A stretch of DNA of 64,000 nt, from NCBI RefSeq assembly GCF_000720175.1, contig NZ_JOIX01000003.1, positions 1 to 64,000 of the forward strand, written 5' to 3'. The translations under genes were made by a program, and so were the position numbers. Shown here piece by piece: positions 8,107 to 16,701 of the stretch. The DNA is from Streptomyces sp. NRRL S-337 (lineage in GTDB: Bacteria; Actinomycetota; Actinomycetes; Streptomycetales; Streptomycetaceae). The notes under the pieces are model-generated. The model searched no databases and was not told the DNA's origin. It worked only from the letters and a program-made list of their open reading frames with translations. Position 1 is the stretch's first letter. Each line of letters starts with the position of its first letter.

Positions 8107-9186
8107 GTGAACCGTGCTGTCACGCTGCATGACCTGATCCTTGCCGGTGCCGCGCTGATTGCCGGTATCGTCGCCGGCCTGTTGTGCAAAGCGGTATTGC
8201 GGTGGCTGGGAAAGCACGCGAGCAGAACGCGATGGAGCGGCGACGATGTCATTGTCGATTCACTGCGATCCGTGGTGCCCTGGGCGGCGATATCCGGCGG
8301 CCTGGCGGCCGCGGCCGCCGCGCTGCCGCTGACGCCTACGGTCGGACGGAACGTCAACCGGACGCTGACCGTGCTGCTCATCCTGGTCGTCACGCTGACC
8401 GCGGCCCGGATGATCACTCGACTCGTGAGGTCCCTGGCGCAGTCGCGTTCCGGCGTGGCCGGTTCGGCCACCATTTTCGCCAACATCACCCGCATCGTGG
8501 TGCTGGCAATGGGCGTTCTCGTCATCCTGCAGACCCTGGGCATTTCCATAGCCCCTCTGCTCACCGCGCTCGGTGTGGGCGGCCTGGCGGTCGCCCTGGC
8601 ACTGCAAGACACCCTCGCCAATCTCTTCGCCGGCGTACACGTATTGGCTTCGAAGACCGTACAGCCCGGTGACTACATTCGGCTGAGCAGCGGGGAGGAG
8701 GGATACGTCGTCGACATCAACTGGCGTAACACCGTGGTGCGCCAGCTCTCCAACAATCTCGTGATCATCCCGAATGCACAGCTGGCCGGCACCAACATGA
8801 CCAACTTCACCCGACCGGAACAGCAGTTGTCGATCCTCGTCCAGGTTGGCGTCGGCTACGACAGTGATCTCGAACACGTCGAGCGGGTCACCATGGAGGT
8901 CGTCAAGGGCGTCATGACCGATGTCAGCGGCGCCGTCCCGGAACATGAACCGGCCGTTCGTTTCCACACCTTCGGAGACTCTCGGATCGGCCTCACGGTG
9001 ATTCTGGGCGTGGGCGAATTCAGCGACCAGTACCGGATCAAGCATGAATTCATCAAGCGGCTCCACCAGCGGTACCAGGCCGAGGGCATCAGGATTCCCG
9101 CGCCGACACGGACGGTGGCACTGCAGCAGCACCCCGAAGACGTGGGGATACCGCAGCAACGGGGCACGTCCGACCCGGTGCTGTAG
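8107..9186 (+). CDS. MscS-type mechanosensitive ion channel
   Basis: 359 residues. Three N-terminal transmembrane helices (about 8-30, 55-75 and 85-105) precede a further hydrophobic helix at 125-142 and the pore-lining helix near 150-180, seen as APLLTALGVGGLAVALALQD. The MscS beta domain follows with KTVQPGDYIRL, then the alpha/beta C-terminal domain. MscS channels open under membrane tension to release solutes on osmotic downshift. GTG at 8107 is preferred over the ATG at 8059 because it directly precedes the first helix and has a G-rich leader. Monocistronic. Confidence 0.88.
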   Translation: MNRAVTLHDLILAGAALIAGIVAGLLCKAVLRWLGKHASRTRWSGDDVIVDSLRSVVPWAAISGGLAAAAAALPLTPTVGRNVNRTLTVLLILVVTLTAARMITRLVRSLAQSRSGVAGSATIFANITRIVVLAMGVLVILQTLGISIAPLLTALGVGGLAVALALQDTLANLFAGVHVLASKTVQPGDYIRLSSGEEGYVVDINWRNTVVRQLSNNLVIIPNAQLAGTNMTNFTRPEQQLSILVQVGVGYDSDLEHVERVTMEVVKGVMTDVSGAVPEHEPAVRFHTFGDSRIGLTVILGVGEFSDQYRIKHEFIKRLHQRYQAEGIRIPAPTRTVALQQHPEDVGIPQQRGTSDPVL

Positions 9187-9193
9187 GGGTGTC

Positions 9194-9223
9194 GGTGAGG
9201 TGAGGTGAGGTGAGGTGAGGTGA
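9194..9223 (+). repeat. GGTGA pentanucleotide repeat, six copies
   Basis: Six uninterrupted copies of GGTGA followed by a decaying G-rich tail. It starts just 8 bases after the mscS stop codon, in non-coding DNA. Confidence 0.9.
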
Positions 9224-9351
9224 GGGGAGGGGAGGGAGGCGGGGCGGGGCGGAGTGAGGCGGGGGTCGGGTGGTGCGCCGGTACGGTGATCGGCGCTTCG
9301 AGGTTGGCGTCTGTCCAGCTTCGCGCGGCCCGGCTCGGGTGCTGTCCGGCC

Positions 9352-9425
9352 CCGGTCCGCCTCCGTAGGGTCCGCCTCCGTACGGCCCCGGTCCGCCTCC
9401 GTACGGTCCGCCTCCGTACGGCCCC
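9352..9425. repeat. tandem repeat of a 16-base unit (four copies)
   Basis: Four near-identical units of GGTCCGCCTCCGTACG separated by 0 or 5 bases. Read on the minus strand the sequence would encode Gly-Pro-Tyr-Gly-Gly repeats, but no gene with a credible start surrounds it. The stretch 9187-9635 holds this repeat, the GGTGA array and the promoter of the following oxidoreductase. Confidence 0.75.
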
Positions 9426-9635
9426 AAGCCCGGCGCCCTGACCGCCCTGAGCCCTGCCTCACCTCCGGCTCGCGGCTCAGAAGAATGACGGCAGCCGGTG
9501 ACGGTATCCGTCGTCATGACACTCAACATGCCGGTATCCGCCAATCTCTCCGCGGTGGTGGCTGGCCCCGGAGCTCCGTTGCGCACTGTGGACGGCGCCA
9601 AGTGGGACAGACATCGACTGAAGAGGAGTAGTGCG

Positions 9636-10553
9636 ATGGACACGGAGACGGCGATGAACCGGACGGCGGAGGGCATGGCGGAGCCGGAGCCCACCGTGCT
9701 GGTCACCGGTGCGACGGGGAACGTGGGCCGGCAGGTCGTCGCCCAGTTGTTGGCAACCGGTGTCGAGGTACGGGCCCTGACCCGGCACCCGGACTCGGCC
9801 GGCCTGCCGCACGGCGGCGTCGACGTACGGGCCGGCGACCTGGCTGACCCACGCGGCCTGGAAGAGGCCCTGAAGGGCGTCGATCGAGCTTTCCTCATGT
9901 GGCCCTTCCATACGGCTGACGCCGCGCCCGGTGTCGTCGAGGCGCTACGGCATCACGTGGACCGCGTCGTCTTCCTCTCCTCGGGGGCCGTCCAGGACGG
10001 GCTCACCCCCGAGCAACAGCGGCACCCGGTAGGCCGCTCCCACGCCGCGGTGGAGCGCCTCATCGAACGGTCGGGACTCGGCTGGACGCACCTACGCCCC
10101 AGCACCTTCGCCAGCAACACCCTCTGGTGGGCCGACCAGATCCGCGCCGGTGACGTGGTGCGCGGCGCTTTCGGAGCGGTTCCCATGGCCCTGCTGCACG
10201 AGGCCGACATCGCCGCCGTCGCCGTACGCGCCTTGACCGAGGACGGCCACGACAAGGCGGCCTACGCGCTGACCGGGCCCGAGGTCCTGACCCAGGTCGA
10301 CCAGGTGCGCATCCTCGGTGAGGCCATCGGACGGCCCCTCCGGTGGGAGGAACTGACGCGGGAGGCTGCCCGGCAGCAGCTGCTCGCCGACGACACCTTT
10401 CCCGACTTCTTCGTGGACACCCTGCTGGATGGGTACGCCGAGATGCTTGACGCCCCGCGTCCGGTCACGACCACGACGGTCGAGGACGTGGTGGGGAGGC
10501 CGGCACACACCTTGCACCAGTGGGCGGTTGAGCACGCCGCCGACTTCCGTTAG
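9636..10553 (+). CDS. NmrA-type NAD(P)-binding oxidoreductase
   Basis: 305 residues. The Rossmann dinucleotide motif is VTGATGNVGRQV (residues 23-34), followed by VRALTRHPDSAG, which sets the NADPH preference loop, and DLADPRGLEEALKGVDRAFL. The atypical short-chain dehydrogenase fold without an obvious YxxxK fits the NmrA/azoreductase-like group, which acts as redox sensors or reductases. The ATG at 9636 follows AAGAGGAG with 7 bases spacing and is preferred to a reading from 9498. No operon partner. Confidence 0.88.
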   Translation: MDTETAMNRTAEGMAEPEPTVLVTGATGNVGRQVVAQLLATGVEVRALTRHPDSAGLPHGGVDVRAGDLADPRGLEEALKGVDRAFLMWPFHTADAAPGVVEALRHHVDRVVFLSSGAVQDGLTPEQQRHPVGRSHAAVERLIERSGLGWTHLRPSTFASNTLWWADQIRAGDVVRGAFGAVPMALLHEADIAAVAVRALTEDGHDKAAYALTGPEVLTQVDQVRILGEAIGRPLRWEELTREAARQQLLADDTFPDFFVDTLLDGYAEMLDAPRPVTTTTVEDVVGRPAHTLHQWAVEHAADFR

Positions 10554-10657
10554 CCGACCTCACCCCACCCCGCCCCATTCCGTCCCACGCCACCCCGCCC
10601 GCGGACTTGTCCCCTGACCGTCGAGAGGCAACGCCCTCGGAGCCGGCTGGCCGGCTG

Positions 10658-11062
10658 TCAGAGAGCGCGCAGTGCGTCGCCAAGGTCCGGGCCGTAGGAG
10701 GCCCAACACTGGATGTCACCGGCGTCGGAGACCAGATCGCCCAGATACCAGTGGCCGCCATTGTCGTCATTGCCGTCGCTGGCCCGGACCGCGCAGATGC
10801 CGTCGAGGTTGACCACGCAGTCGGCATGGAGGCGGTTGCCGTTGTGAGTAACGATGCCGACGGTGGTGAGCAGATGGGCTTGTGGGCAACCGGTGAGGCC
10901 CTGGACGTCCGCCAACGTCCAGGGCTCGGGCAGGCGCACGCCATACGGCCTGTCCTGCGGTTCGCCGTTCGGGCGGCCGTCCGGTTCGTCGTTGGGCTTG
11001 GGGCGCTTGGATGTGGGAGTCAACTCGGCGACGACGTGGCCGAGTTGCGGTCTCTGATCCAC
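10658..11062 (-). CDS. hypothetical protein overlapping the DUF4419 gene
   Basis: 134 residues. The first 45 are hydrophilic and Pro/Asn/Asp rich; a compact domain follows with VQGLTGCPQAHLLTTVGIVT and CVVNLDGICAVRASDGND, ending in WASYGPDLGDAL. Three cysteines are present. The GTG start at 11062 lies 43 bases inside the end of the DUF4419 gene, so the two are very likely translationally coupled and may act together. No family recognised. Confidence 0.65.
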   Translation of the reverse strand: MDQRPQLGHVVAELTPTSKRPKPNDEPDGRPNGEPQDRPYGVRLPEPWTLADVQGLTGCPQAHLLTTVGIVTHNGNRLHADCVVNLDGICAVRASDGNDDNGGHWYLGDLVSDAGDIQCWASYGPDLGDALRAL

Positions 11063-12117
11063 TCTTCGTCGCGCTCAATGCCGAGGACGCCTCCGAGGAA
11101 CGCCATGTCCAAGGTTCCCGTGGGGGTCTCCCAGCGGAACGGGACCCGGGAGACGTGTGAGGGGAATTCGTCCTCGGCGGTCGTGCCGGGCCCGAACGAC
11201 TGCTTCGGGCGCGGCCCGTCGTCGGTGTACCGGTGGGCGAAGAACGCGGTGATCCACCCGGTGACCCGGTCGCCACCCGATGCCGACTCCCACTTGTAGA
11301 GGGAACGCCAGAATTTCTGGTCGATCCCCCACCCCGAGGCCGTCGCCCAGATCGCGTCCAGCACCGGTTGCAGTGCCGTGAACCATGGCCGCAGCCCTTC
11401 GAACCACTCCGCCAGTTCCCGCACCCGGGCCGCCAGCAGACGCCAGTCCCGGTCCGTGCCCTCCAGTCGGATCCGCGGAATGCCGCAGAGGGTTTGCCAC
11501 CGAAAGCGGTAGTACGGGCTGACCACGTCCATCAGCGCCACCAGTATGGCCGTGGCGTCCGTGTCCGTGGTGGTGGAGAAGGTGGGCTGGAAGAGGTCGG
11601 CGACCTCGTCACCGATCCTGGCGCGCAGGGGCTGTTGGACCAGATTGATCGAGCGCTCCCAGTCCAGCGGGGCCAGATCGTCGCGTACGGCGATGGTCTG
11701 CCGGTGCCCCGGCGTCTCCGTGAAGATTCCCTCGTACGTCTTGGAGTTCAGCCGGACGTGCACGGCCACCTCGTGCACGACTGCGTACCAGAGGAGGTCG
11801 GGCGAGAGGCTCAGGGGGAGGTGAGCGGTGAAGCAGGTGTGGAGGGCGCGGAGCAGGAGGCTGGTGGTGGGTTCGGCGATGTCTGGGACGTCAGTGGACC
11901 AGCCTAGGAGGCGGTCGGTGCTGCGGTGGTGGAAGCATGCCGGCGGCTGATCGCGGAGCACCGCCCGTAGGAAGCCTTCGTTGCCGAGGTCGGTGAGTTC
12001 TGAGGTGAGCCGGGCGGCCTTGCCGTCGGCTGTGTCTCTTTCATCGTCTGCTGCGGCCTGTGCACATTCTTCGTCTTTGCGTTCTTCGTCCAGCGGCAGG
12101 TCTATCTCGAATGCCAT
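11020..12117 (-). CDS. DUF4419 domain-containing protein
   Basis: 365 residues. The DUF4419 signature is visible in order: LSPDLLWYAVVHEVAVHVRL, the segment TIAVRDDLAPLDW, then PTFSTTTDTDATAILVALMD, the CGIPRIRLEGTDRDWRLLA block, and FWRSLYKWESASGG with GWITAFF. This family is found in fungi, amoebae and actinobacteria and has no known activity; the CGIP...EGT.DW block is its most conserved part. The ATG at 12117 follows GGAGGGGG. The downstream 134-residue gene overlaps its end. Confidence 0.85.
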   Translation of the reverse strand: MAFEIDLPLDEERKDEECAQAAADDERDTADGKAARLTSELTDLGNEGFLRAVLRDQPPACFHHRSTDRLLGWSTDVPDIAEPTTSLLLRALHTCFTAHLPLSLSPDLLWYAVVHEVAVHVRLNSKTYEGIFTETPGHRQTIAVRDDLAPLDWERSINLVQQPLRARIGDEVADLFQPTFSTTTDTDATAILVALMDVVSPYYRFRWQTLCGIPRIRLEGTDRDWRLLAARVRELAEWFEGLRPWFTALQPVLDAIWATASGWGIDQKFWRSLYKWESASGGDRVTGWITAFFAHRYTDDGPRPKQSFGPGTTAEDEFPSHVSRVPFRWETPTGTLDMAFLGGVLGIERDEEWIRDRNSATSSPS

Positions 12118-12285
12118 CGGTCCCCCTCCGATTCCGCCCCCTGAACGGCGGTCTGAACGGCCATGTGAATGGCGCTACGAAGGCGCTACGAAGGCGCTGT
12201 GAACGGCGATCGTCCGTGATCTTAAAACGTCGACGATGTCACGGCGAATGACTGACAGAGAGCTGAAATCAGTAGCGTCGGCCCA

Positions 12286-12349
12286 CGGCCACTTGCGGTA
12301 GTAACGGCCGGCCACTTTCCGTAGTACGGCGACATTTCCGTAGTGGCGG
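12286..12349 (+). repeat. three direct repeats, possible regulator sites
   Basis: Three similar units start at 12286, 12309 and 12330, with a core like CCACTTTCCGTAGTACGG. Their phasing of 23 and 21 bases is about two helical turns, and the last ends 100 bases before the ATG of the membrane protein at 12449. The layout suggests a regulator binding side by side on one face of the DNA. The rest of the 331-base gap 12118-12448 holds a short GGCGCTACGAA repeat near 12172-12200. Confidence 0.4.
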
Positions 12350-12448
12350 GTCGGCGAGGCAGGGGCCGTACCGGATGCGACTCCCGTCCGGGGAGCACAG
12401 CATGGCAGCAGGGACGCCGGACCGGACGGAGCCGACCGGAGGTTTCGT

Positions 12449-13093
12449 ATGACTCACCCTGACACGACGCCCAAGCCCGACGATGCGTCGTCGCCGAGCG
12501 ACCCGCAACGTCCCGACGGCACACGCGGTGTCAACCTCTTCCTCGGCTTCGCCCCCTGGATCATTTTCGCCGTGGTGGCGAGCCCCAGCTCGTGGGGGTT
12601 TGCCGCGCTGGCCGCGCTCATCACGGCGATCGGGGCAAGCATCCCGGACATCAGGCGTCGCAGCTTGAAGATCCTGGACATCGCCGGACTGCTCTTCTTC
12701 GCCGTCATCTGCGTCCTGTCGCTGGTCCTTGACCGTCACGACCTGATCTGGCTGGAGACGTACGCCCAGACCCTGTCCGGCGCGGTCCTGGCCGCCGTGG
12801 CCTTCACGTCCCTCGCCTTCATGCCGTTCACCGAGCAGTACGCGCGGGAGTCCGTGCCCCGTGCGTACTGGGGGAGCCCGCTCTTCCGGCACGTCAACCG
12901 GGTGCTGACGACGGTGTGGGGCGCGGTGTTCCTGCTGACGGCCCTGCTCGGCGTCCTCGCCCTGCACGTCACGTCAGGGGTGGACTGGTTGAACTGGATC
13001 ATTCCTATCGCGTTGTTCGTGGGCGCGGTCCGCTTCACGAGGTGGTACCCGGATCAAGCCCGGGCGCGAGCTCGGCGGACGGCTGCCACGTAG
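12449..13093 (+). CDS. integral membrane protein, six helices
   Basis: 214 residues. After a hydrophilic 25-residue start there are about six hydrophobic helices, grouped in pairs: LFLGFAPWIIFAVVAS and LAALITAIGASI, then LDIAGLLFFAVICVLSLVL, AVLAAVAFTSLAFMP, VWGAVFLLTALLGVLAL and WIIPIALFVGAVRF. The C-terminus is Arg/Ala rich. The ATG follows GGAGG with a 6-base gap. No function recognised. Confidence 0.75.
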   Translation: MTHPDTTPKPDDASSPSDPQRPDGTRGVNLFLGFAPWIIFAVVASPSSWGFAALAALITAIGASIPDIRRRSLKILDIAGLLFFAVICVLSLVLDRHDLIWLETYAQTLSGAVLAAVAFTSLAFMPFTEQYARESVPRAYWGSPLFRHVNRVLTTVWGAVFLLTALLGVLALHVTSGVDWLNWIIPIALFVGAVRFTRWYPDQARARARRTAAT

Positions 13094-13101
13094 GCGTCGG
13101 G

Positions 13102-13124
13102 CGGCCTACGAGTCTTCGAGGCCG
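13102..13124 (+). terminator. hairpin after the membrane protein
   Basis: CGGCCTaCGA, a four-base loop, then TCGAGGCCG form about nine base pairs with one bulge, nine bases after the stop codon. Streptomyces terminators often lack a U tract. Confidence 0.4.
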
Positions 13125-13185
13125 GCATCGGGATTCACCCTTACGTGTGCTGCACCTCAATTCGAACATGTGATGCAATCTTCGT

Positions 13186-13446
13186 GTGACTCCTCCCTAC
13201 GCCTTCCCTGAAGATCTCGTGCAGGCTCAGCGCGCCTGGTACACCGCGTACCGAGAGCTTTCGCATGAGGAAAACCCGTCCCAGACCACGGTGCTGCGGC
13301 GCAGACTGCAGCAGCTGTCCGTGCGGATCGCCACGCACCCGTACTGGGCGAGCATCCCCGGCCGAGCACCGGCCGCACGAATGGCGCTCAAGCAGCAGAC
13401 CTGGGAGCTCGGACCGGAACCCGAGCCTGAGGAGGTCAGACCGTGA
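13186..13446 (+). CDS. small hypothetical protein (86 aa)
   Basis: 86 residues starting at GTG with no clear ribosome binding site. The N-terminus PYAFPEDLVQAQRAWYTAYR and the tryptophan-containing middle ATHPYWASIPG are typical of a family of small soluble Streptomyces proteins of unknown role. The end is acidic (ELGPEPEPEEVRP). It ends 43 bases before the stop of the convergent gene 13489-14787. Confidence 0.6.
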   Translation: MTPPYAFPEDLVQAQRAWYTAYRELSHEENPSQTTVLRRRLQQLSVRIATHPYWASIPGRAPAARMALKQQTWELGPEPEPEEVRP

Positions 13447-13488
13447 AACACGAAAGGGCTCCGCCGTGCTCCACGGGCAGGACGGGCC

Positions 13489-14787
13489 CTACGAGGCTGA
13501 CTCCGTACCTGCGCCCGCATCCGTATCGGCACCCGCTCTCGCATCCGCGCCCGCGCCCGCAGTCGTATCTGCGCCCGCACTCGCATCCGCATCCGCATGC
13601 GGAGTCGAGAGGGGGGAGATGTGGGGGAGTCCCAGTTCCACCCGGCAAAGCCGGGCCGGTGCGCCGTCGAGGCGGACGTCTTCCTCGAGGAGTTCGGTCC
13701 AGTTCGGGCGCCAGTGGGCCGCTCGGCGTGCCATTTCGAGGCGGACGGTGTGGGGCAGGGCGGCGACGACTCCGCGTCTGTCCGGCCACCAGTCCGGGAG
13801 GCAGTCGTAGCCGCGCTCGATGGTGCTGTTGGCGTCAGCATCAGCGTCAGTGTTGGAGTTGGAGTTGAAGTTGGTGTCGGGAACAGTGATGCGGATGTAC
13901 AGCCAGCGGCCCCGTTCGGGGTCGGCTTCCGCGTCTCGTGGGGCGGTCAACAGGGTGGCTGCCTCGCCGAAGATACGTCGGCCCAGCTCGTCCAGGAATC
14001 CGTCCGCACCGCGACCGTAATCGGTGTCCCCGGCGTCCACGAACGCCGCCGAGAGCACCGAACTCCCGCCCGTCCGGGTCCCATTGGTGCGCAGCCAGGC
14101 GATCAGCCGTTCCTGTTCCGATGTGGCCGGCGGTTCCGGGCGGTTGAGTTCGGTGGCCGCCTTCATCTCCACGGCGAGTACCGCGGCGTGCTGCTCGGGC
14201 AGCCAGCACGGGACCCTCCGGCCGGCGGGCTCGCCATGACCGGCCGGCAATGCTGCGGACTCGTTCGGGAGCGCGGCCGTCCGTCGGTGCGCCGCCTCGC
14301 GCTCGCGTACGGCGGCCGGGTCCGCACCGTCGGCCACCAGGTCGGCGCAGACCTGCCGCACCTCGCTGTCGTCCGCCGGGACCATGCTGCGCACGCCGTC
14401 GTCGTGCACCTCGGCGGGGTATGGCGTCCGCCCCCACGCCCGGCCGTCCCACCAGTACACAAAGCCGATCTCTTCGCCGCCGGCGATGACCTCGTCAAGC
14501 CGCTGCCATGGAAGCCAGGAGGGCCCGTCGGCCAGCAGGTCGAGGGGCGGGGACAGGCTGACGGTCTCGCTGTAGTCGTGGTCGACGCCGTAGAGGACGG
14601 CCCGTCCGTCCTCGACCCAGGACAGGGCCCACCAACCGTTCCCCACGTCCTCGGAACGCAGTTCGGCCTCGTCATGACGGTAGTTGTGCACGGGGAGCTG
14701 TTGCTCGGCACTCCAGGAAGCGAGGGTGGCGGCGTGGGACCAGAGGACGTCGGGCGCCGGGAGGTATGAGGTTCCGTCTGTGGTCAC
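13489..14787 (-). CDS. hypothetical protein with Asp/Ala-rich repeat tail
   Basis: 432 residues. The first half has many aromatic residues (WWALSWVEDGRAVLYGVDHD, IGFVYWWDGRAWGR) and a segment WLPWQRLDEVIAGGEEIGFV reminiscent of SMI1/KNR4-like folds. The middle has EQERLIAWLRTNG, and WWPDRRGVVAALPHTVRLEM lies near the end of the folded part. The last 35 residues are a degenerate tail of Ala, Asp, Gly and Thr encoded by a six-base tandem repeat (about 13495-13600). A shorter Asn/Ser/Asp run interrupts the protein around 13830-13870. No family assigned with confidence. Confidence 0.65.
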   Translation of the reverse strand: MTTDGTSYLPAPDVLWSHAATLASWSAEQQLPVHNYRHDEAELRSEDVGNGWWALSWVEDGRAVLYGVDHDYSETVSLSPPLDLLADGPSWLPWQRLDEVIAGGEEIGFVYWWDGRAWGRTPYPAEVHDDGVRSMVPADDSEVRQVCADLVADGADPAAVREREAAHRRTAALPNESAALPAGHGEPAGRRVPCWLPEQHAAVLAVEMKAATELNRPEPPATSEQERLIAWLRTNGTRTGGSSVLSAAFVDAGDTDYGRGADGFLDELGRRIFGEAATLLTAPRDAEADPERGRWLYIRITVPDTNFNSNSNTDADADANSTIERGYDCLPDWWPDRRGVVAALPHTVRLEMARRAAHWRPNWTELLEEDVRLDGAPARLCRVELGLPHISPLSTPHADADASAGADTTAGAGADARAGADTDAGAGTESAS

Positions 14788-14879
14788 CGCGTTGCACCGT
14801 TCGGAACGGGGGCGGGGAGGTGGGCGAGTGGGTGAGTGCTGGGCATTGGGGGAGCGTATGCGACGAGGGGTGGGCAGGG

Positions 14880-15311
14880 ATGCAAGTACGCCTGACCATG
14901 ACTGACGACCTACGCCAGGCCATGGTGCAGGTGAAGCAGGCCGCGGTGCATCACCGCAACAACTACATCGGGACGGAGCACCTGCTCTGGGGCCTCACCG
15001 CGGAGGACAACACTGCTACGCGTCTGTTGCGGGCCGCCGGCGTATCGCCCGAGGACCTGCACCGGGCCGTTGGGGCGCGGCTGAGTATGGGGGCGTCGCA
15101 AGCGGCCGAGCGGATTGCCTGGACGCCCTACTCCCGTAAGGCCATGGCGATCGCGGAAGAGCGGGCCGAGGCGGCGGGTTCGGCGCGTATCGATTGTGAC
15201 CAGTTGCTTCTGGGGCTTGCCCAGATCGGTCGTGGAGTGGCTGCCGGGGTGCTCTGTGACGCGGGAGTGGATCTGGCGACACTCGATGACTGTCTTGGGC
15301 GTTCCGGTTGA
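14880..15311 (+). CDS. stand-alone Clp N-domain protein
   Basis: 143 residues consisting of a Clp_N (ClpA/ClpC N-terminal) double repeat: first repeat with KQAAVHHRNNYIGTEHLLWG and LLRAAGV, second with YSRKAMAIAEERAEAAG and IDCDQLLLGLAQ. No AAA module follows. In ClpC this domain binds substrates and adaptors; free versions in actinobacteria (ClpC-like, resembling the protective Clp N-domain decoys known in Mycobacterium) may act as adaptors or sinks. The ATG at 14880 has a G-rich leader; 14898 is an alternative. Confidence 0.85.
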   Translation: MQVRLTMTDDLRQAMVQVKQAAVHHRNNYIGTEHLLWGLTAEDNTATRLLRAAGVSPEDLHRAVGARLSMGASQAAERIAWTPYSRKAMAIAEERAEAAGSARIDCDQLLLGLAQIGRGVAAGVLCDAGVDLATLDDCLGRSG

Positions 15312-15334
15312 GCTGCCTGACGAACGCGACAGAC

Positions 15335-15361
15335 GCGAGGGAGGCGAGGGAGGCGAGGGAG
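15335..15361 (+). repeat. GCGAGGGAG repeat, three copies
   Basis: Three exact 9-base units, 23 bases after the Clp_N stop. The gap 15312-15741 otherwise holds a direct repeat of AGGGGCATGAGCC near 15694-15722 and the leader of the transporter; no gene is called there. Confidence 0.85.
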
Positions 15362-15741
15362 GCGACGGACGAGGTGGGACGTGGCGGACTCCTGGGGGCC
15401 TGCAAAGTCCCCGCAAAAAGCTGATTCGGCTGTCTTCTCCTCCCACGGAAACCTGACCGGTGGACGCCGCTGCAATGTGCGGCGCGGCTGCATAAAAAGC
15501 CAGGTCAACGGGCCCGGGAGGATGCGGATTTCGTTGAGCGTCGAGGGGTTGTGGCCATGTTGTCGACGTGCCACATTTCACGTCGTCGCGACGCCAAGGT
15601 TCTTCGCCCGACCGGACGCACCCGCTCGCGATGGGTGGTCAACGCCCGCCTGGTGGACTGCCACCGGGCCGCACGAACGTATCGAATCGAAAGGGGCATG
15701 AGCCTCAAGGGGCATGAGCCGGAAGGCAGGGTGCTGCCCGC

Positions 15742-16701
15742 ATGCCGACTGCCTTGTCTTCGCTCGTTCCGCATCTGGAGGAGGGCACCATCAGCCAGCT
15801 CGCCAGCCGCCGTGGGCATGCTGTCGCCGTGATCAGCCGGGGGTTGGGCGGAGTGTCGGCCCCCGGTCTGGTCATGGGTGGTGTGCTCGGTCTGCAGTGC
15901 GGGGCCGCGCTGACCACTCGGCTCTACCCCGTCGTGGGCCCGGCGGGGGTGGTGAGCCTGCGCCTGTGTCTGGCCGCCGTGGTCCTGACGGCCCTGTGGC
16001 GCCCTGGGCTGCGCTGGGGTCGGACCACCCTCGGCGTCGCGGCGGCCGCCGGCACCCTGCTCGCCGTCCACCACCTCAGCTACTACGAAGCGGTCGGCCG
16101 TCTCCCTTTGGGTGCCGCCACCACGATGGAGTTCCTCGGTCCGTTCGCCATCGCGCTGTTCGGCTCACGCCGGGTCGCCGACCTGCTGTGGGCCTGCCTG
16201 GCTGCGGCGGGTGTCGTGCTGCTCAGCCACTCCGGCATTCCGCTCGACGCAGCGGGACTGGCCTGCGCCCTTCTCGCCGGATGCTGCTGGGGCGGCTACA
16301 TTCTGGTCGGCAAGCGGCTCGCGGAGCGGGTTCCTGATGGCCGTGGTCTGGCCCTCGCCGTCACCTGGGGCGCCCTCCTCAGCCTCCCGTACGGCATCGC
16401 CCAGGCAGGCAGCAGACTTCTCGGCCCCACTACCCTCGCCCTGGCCGTCGTCGTCGCCCTCCTCTCCAGCGTTCTGCCGTACACCTTCCATCTTGAGGCC
16501 CTCCGCCGGCTGCCACCCCGCACGTTCGGCATCCTCACGAGCCTCGAACCCGCCGTCGGTGCCCTCATCGGCCTCATCGTTCTCGACCAGCACCTGGCCG
16601 TCCTCCAATGGGCCGGCGTCCTGGCCGTAGCTCTGGCCTCCATCGGTGCCACCCGTACGCCGGAACGCGCCGGTCTCAAGAAGAGAGTTGGCAATTCGTG
16701 A
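15742..16701 (+). CDS. EamA/RhtA-like transporter
   Basis: 319 residues with about ten hydrophobic helices in two EamA repeats. Typical features are VSLRLCLAAVVLTALWRPGL, HHLSYYEAVGRLPLGAATTM with EFLGPFAIAL, the repeated GLACALLAGCCWGGYILVGK, and the final TSLEPAVGALIGLIVLDQHL block, which is the strongest signature of RhtA-type exporters of amino acids such as threonine and homoserine. The start is uncertain; ATG 15742 has GCAGGG upstream. Confidence 0.88.
   Translation: MPTALSSLVPHLEEGTISQLASRRGHAVAVISRGLGGVSAPGLVMGGVLGLQCGAALTTRLYPVVGPAGVVSLRLCLAAVVLTALWRPGLRWGRTTLGVAAAAGTLLAVHHLSYYEAVGRLPLGAATTMEFLGPFAIALFGSRRVADLLWACLAAAGVVLLSHSGIPLDAAGLACALLAGCCWGGYILVGKRLAERVPDGRGLALAVTWGALLSLPYGIAQAGSRLLGPTTLALAVVVALLSSVLPYTFHLEALRRLPPRTFGILTSLEPAVGALIGLIVLDQHLAVLQWAGVLAVALASIGATRTPERAGLKKRVGNS

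Noticed and set aside
9352..9425. Possible CRISPR-like repeat
   Set aside because: Repeats have no unique spacers of constant size.
9089..9898. Minus frame with GPYGG repeats
   Set aside because: It overlaps the ends of two real genes and has no usable start.
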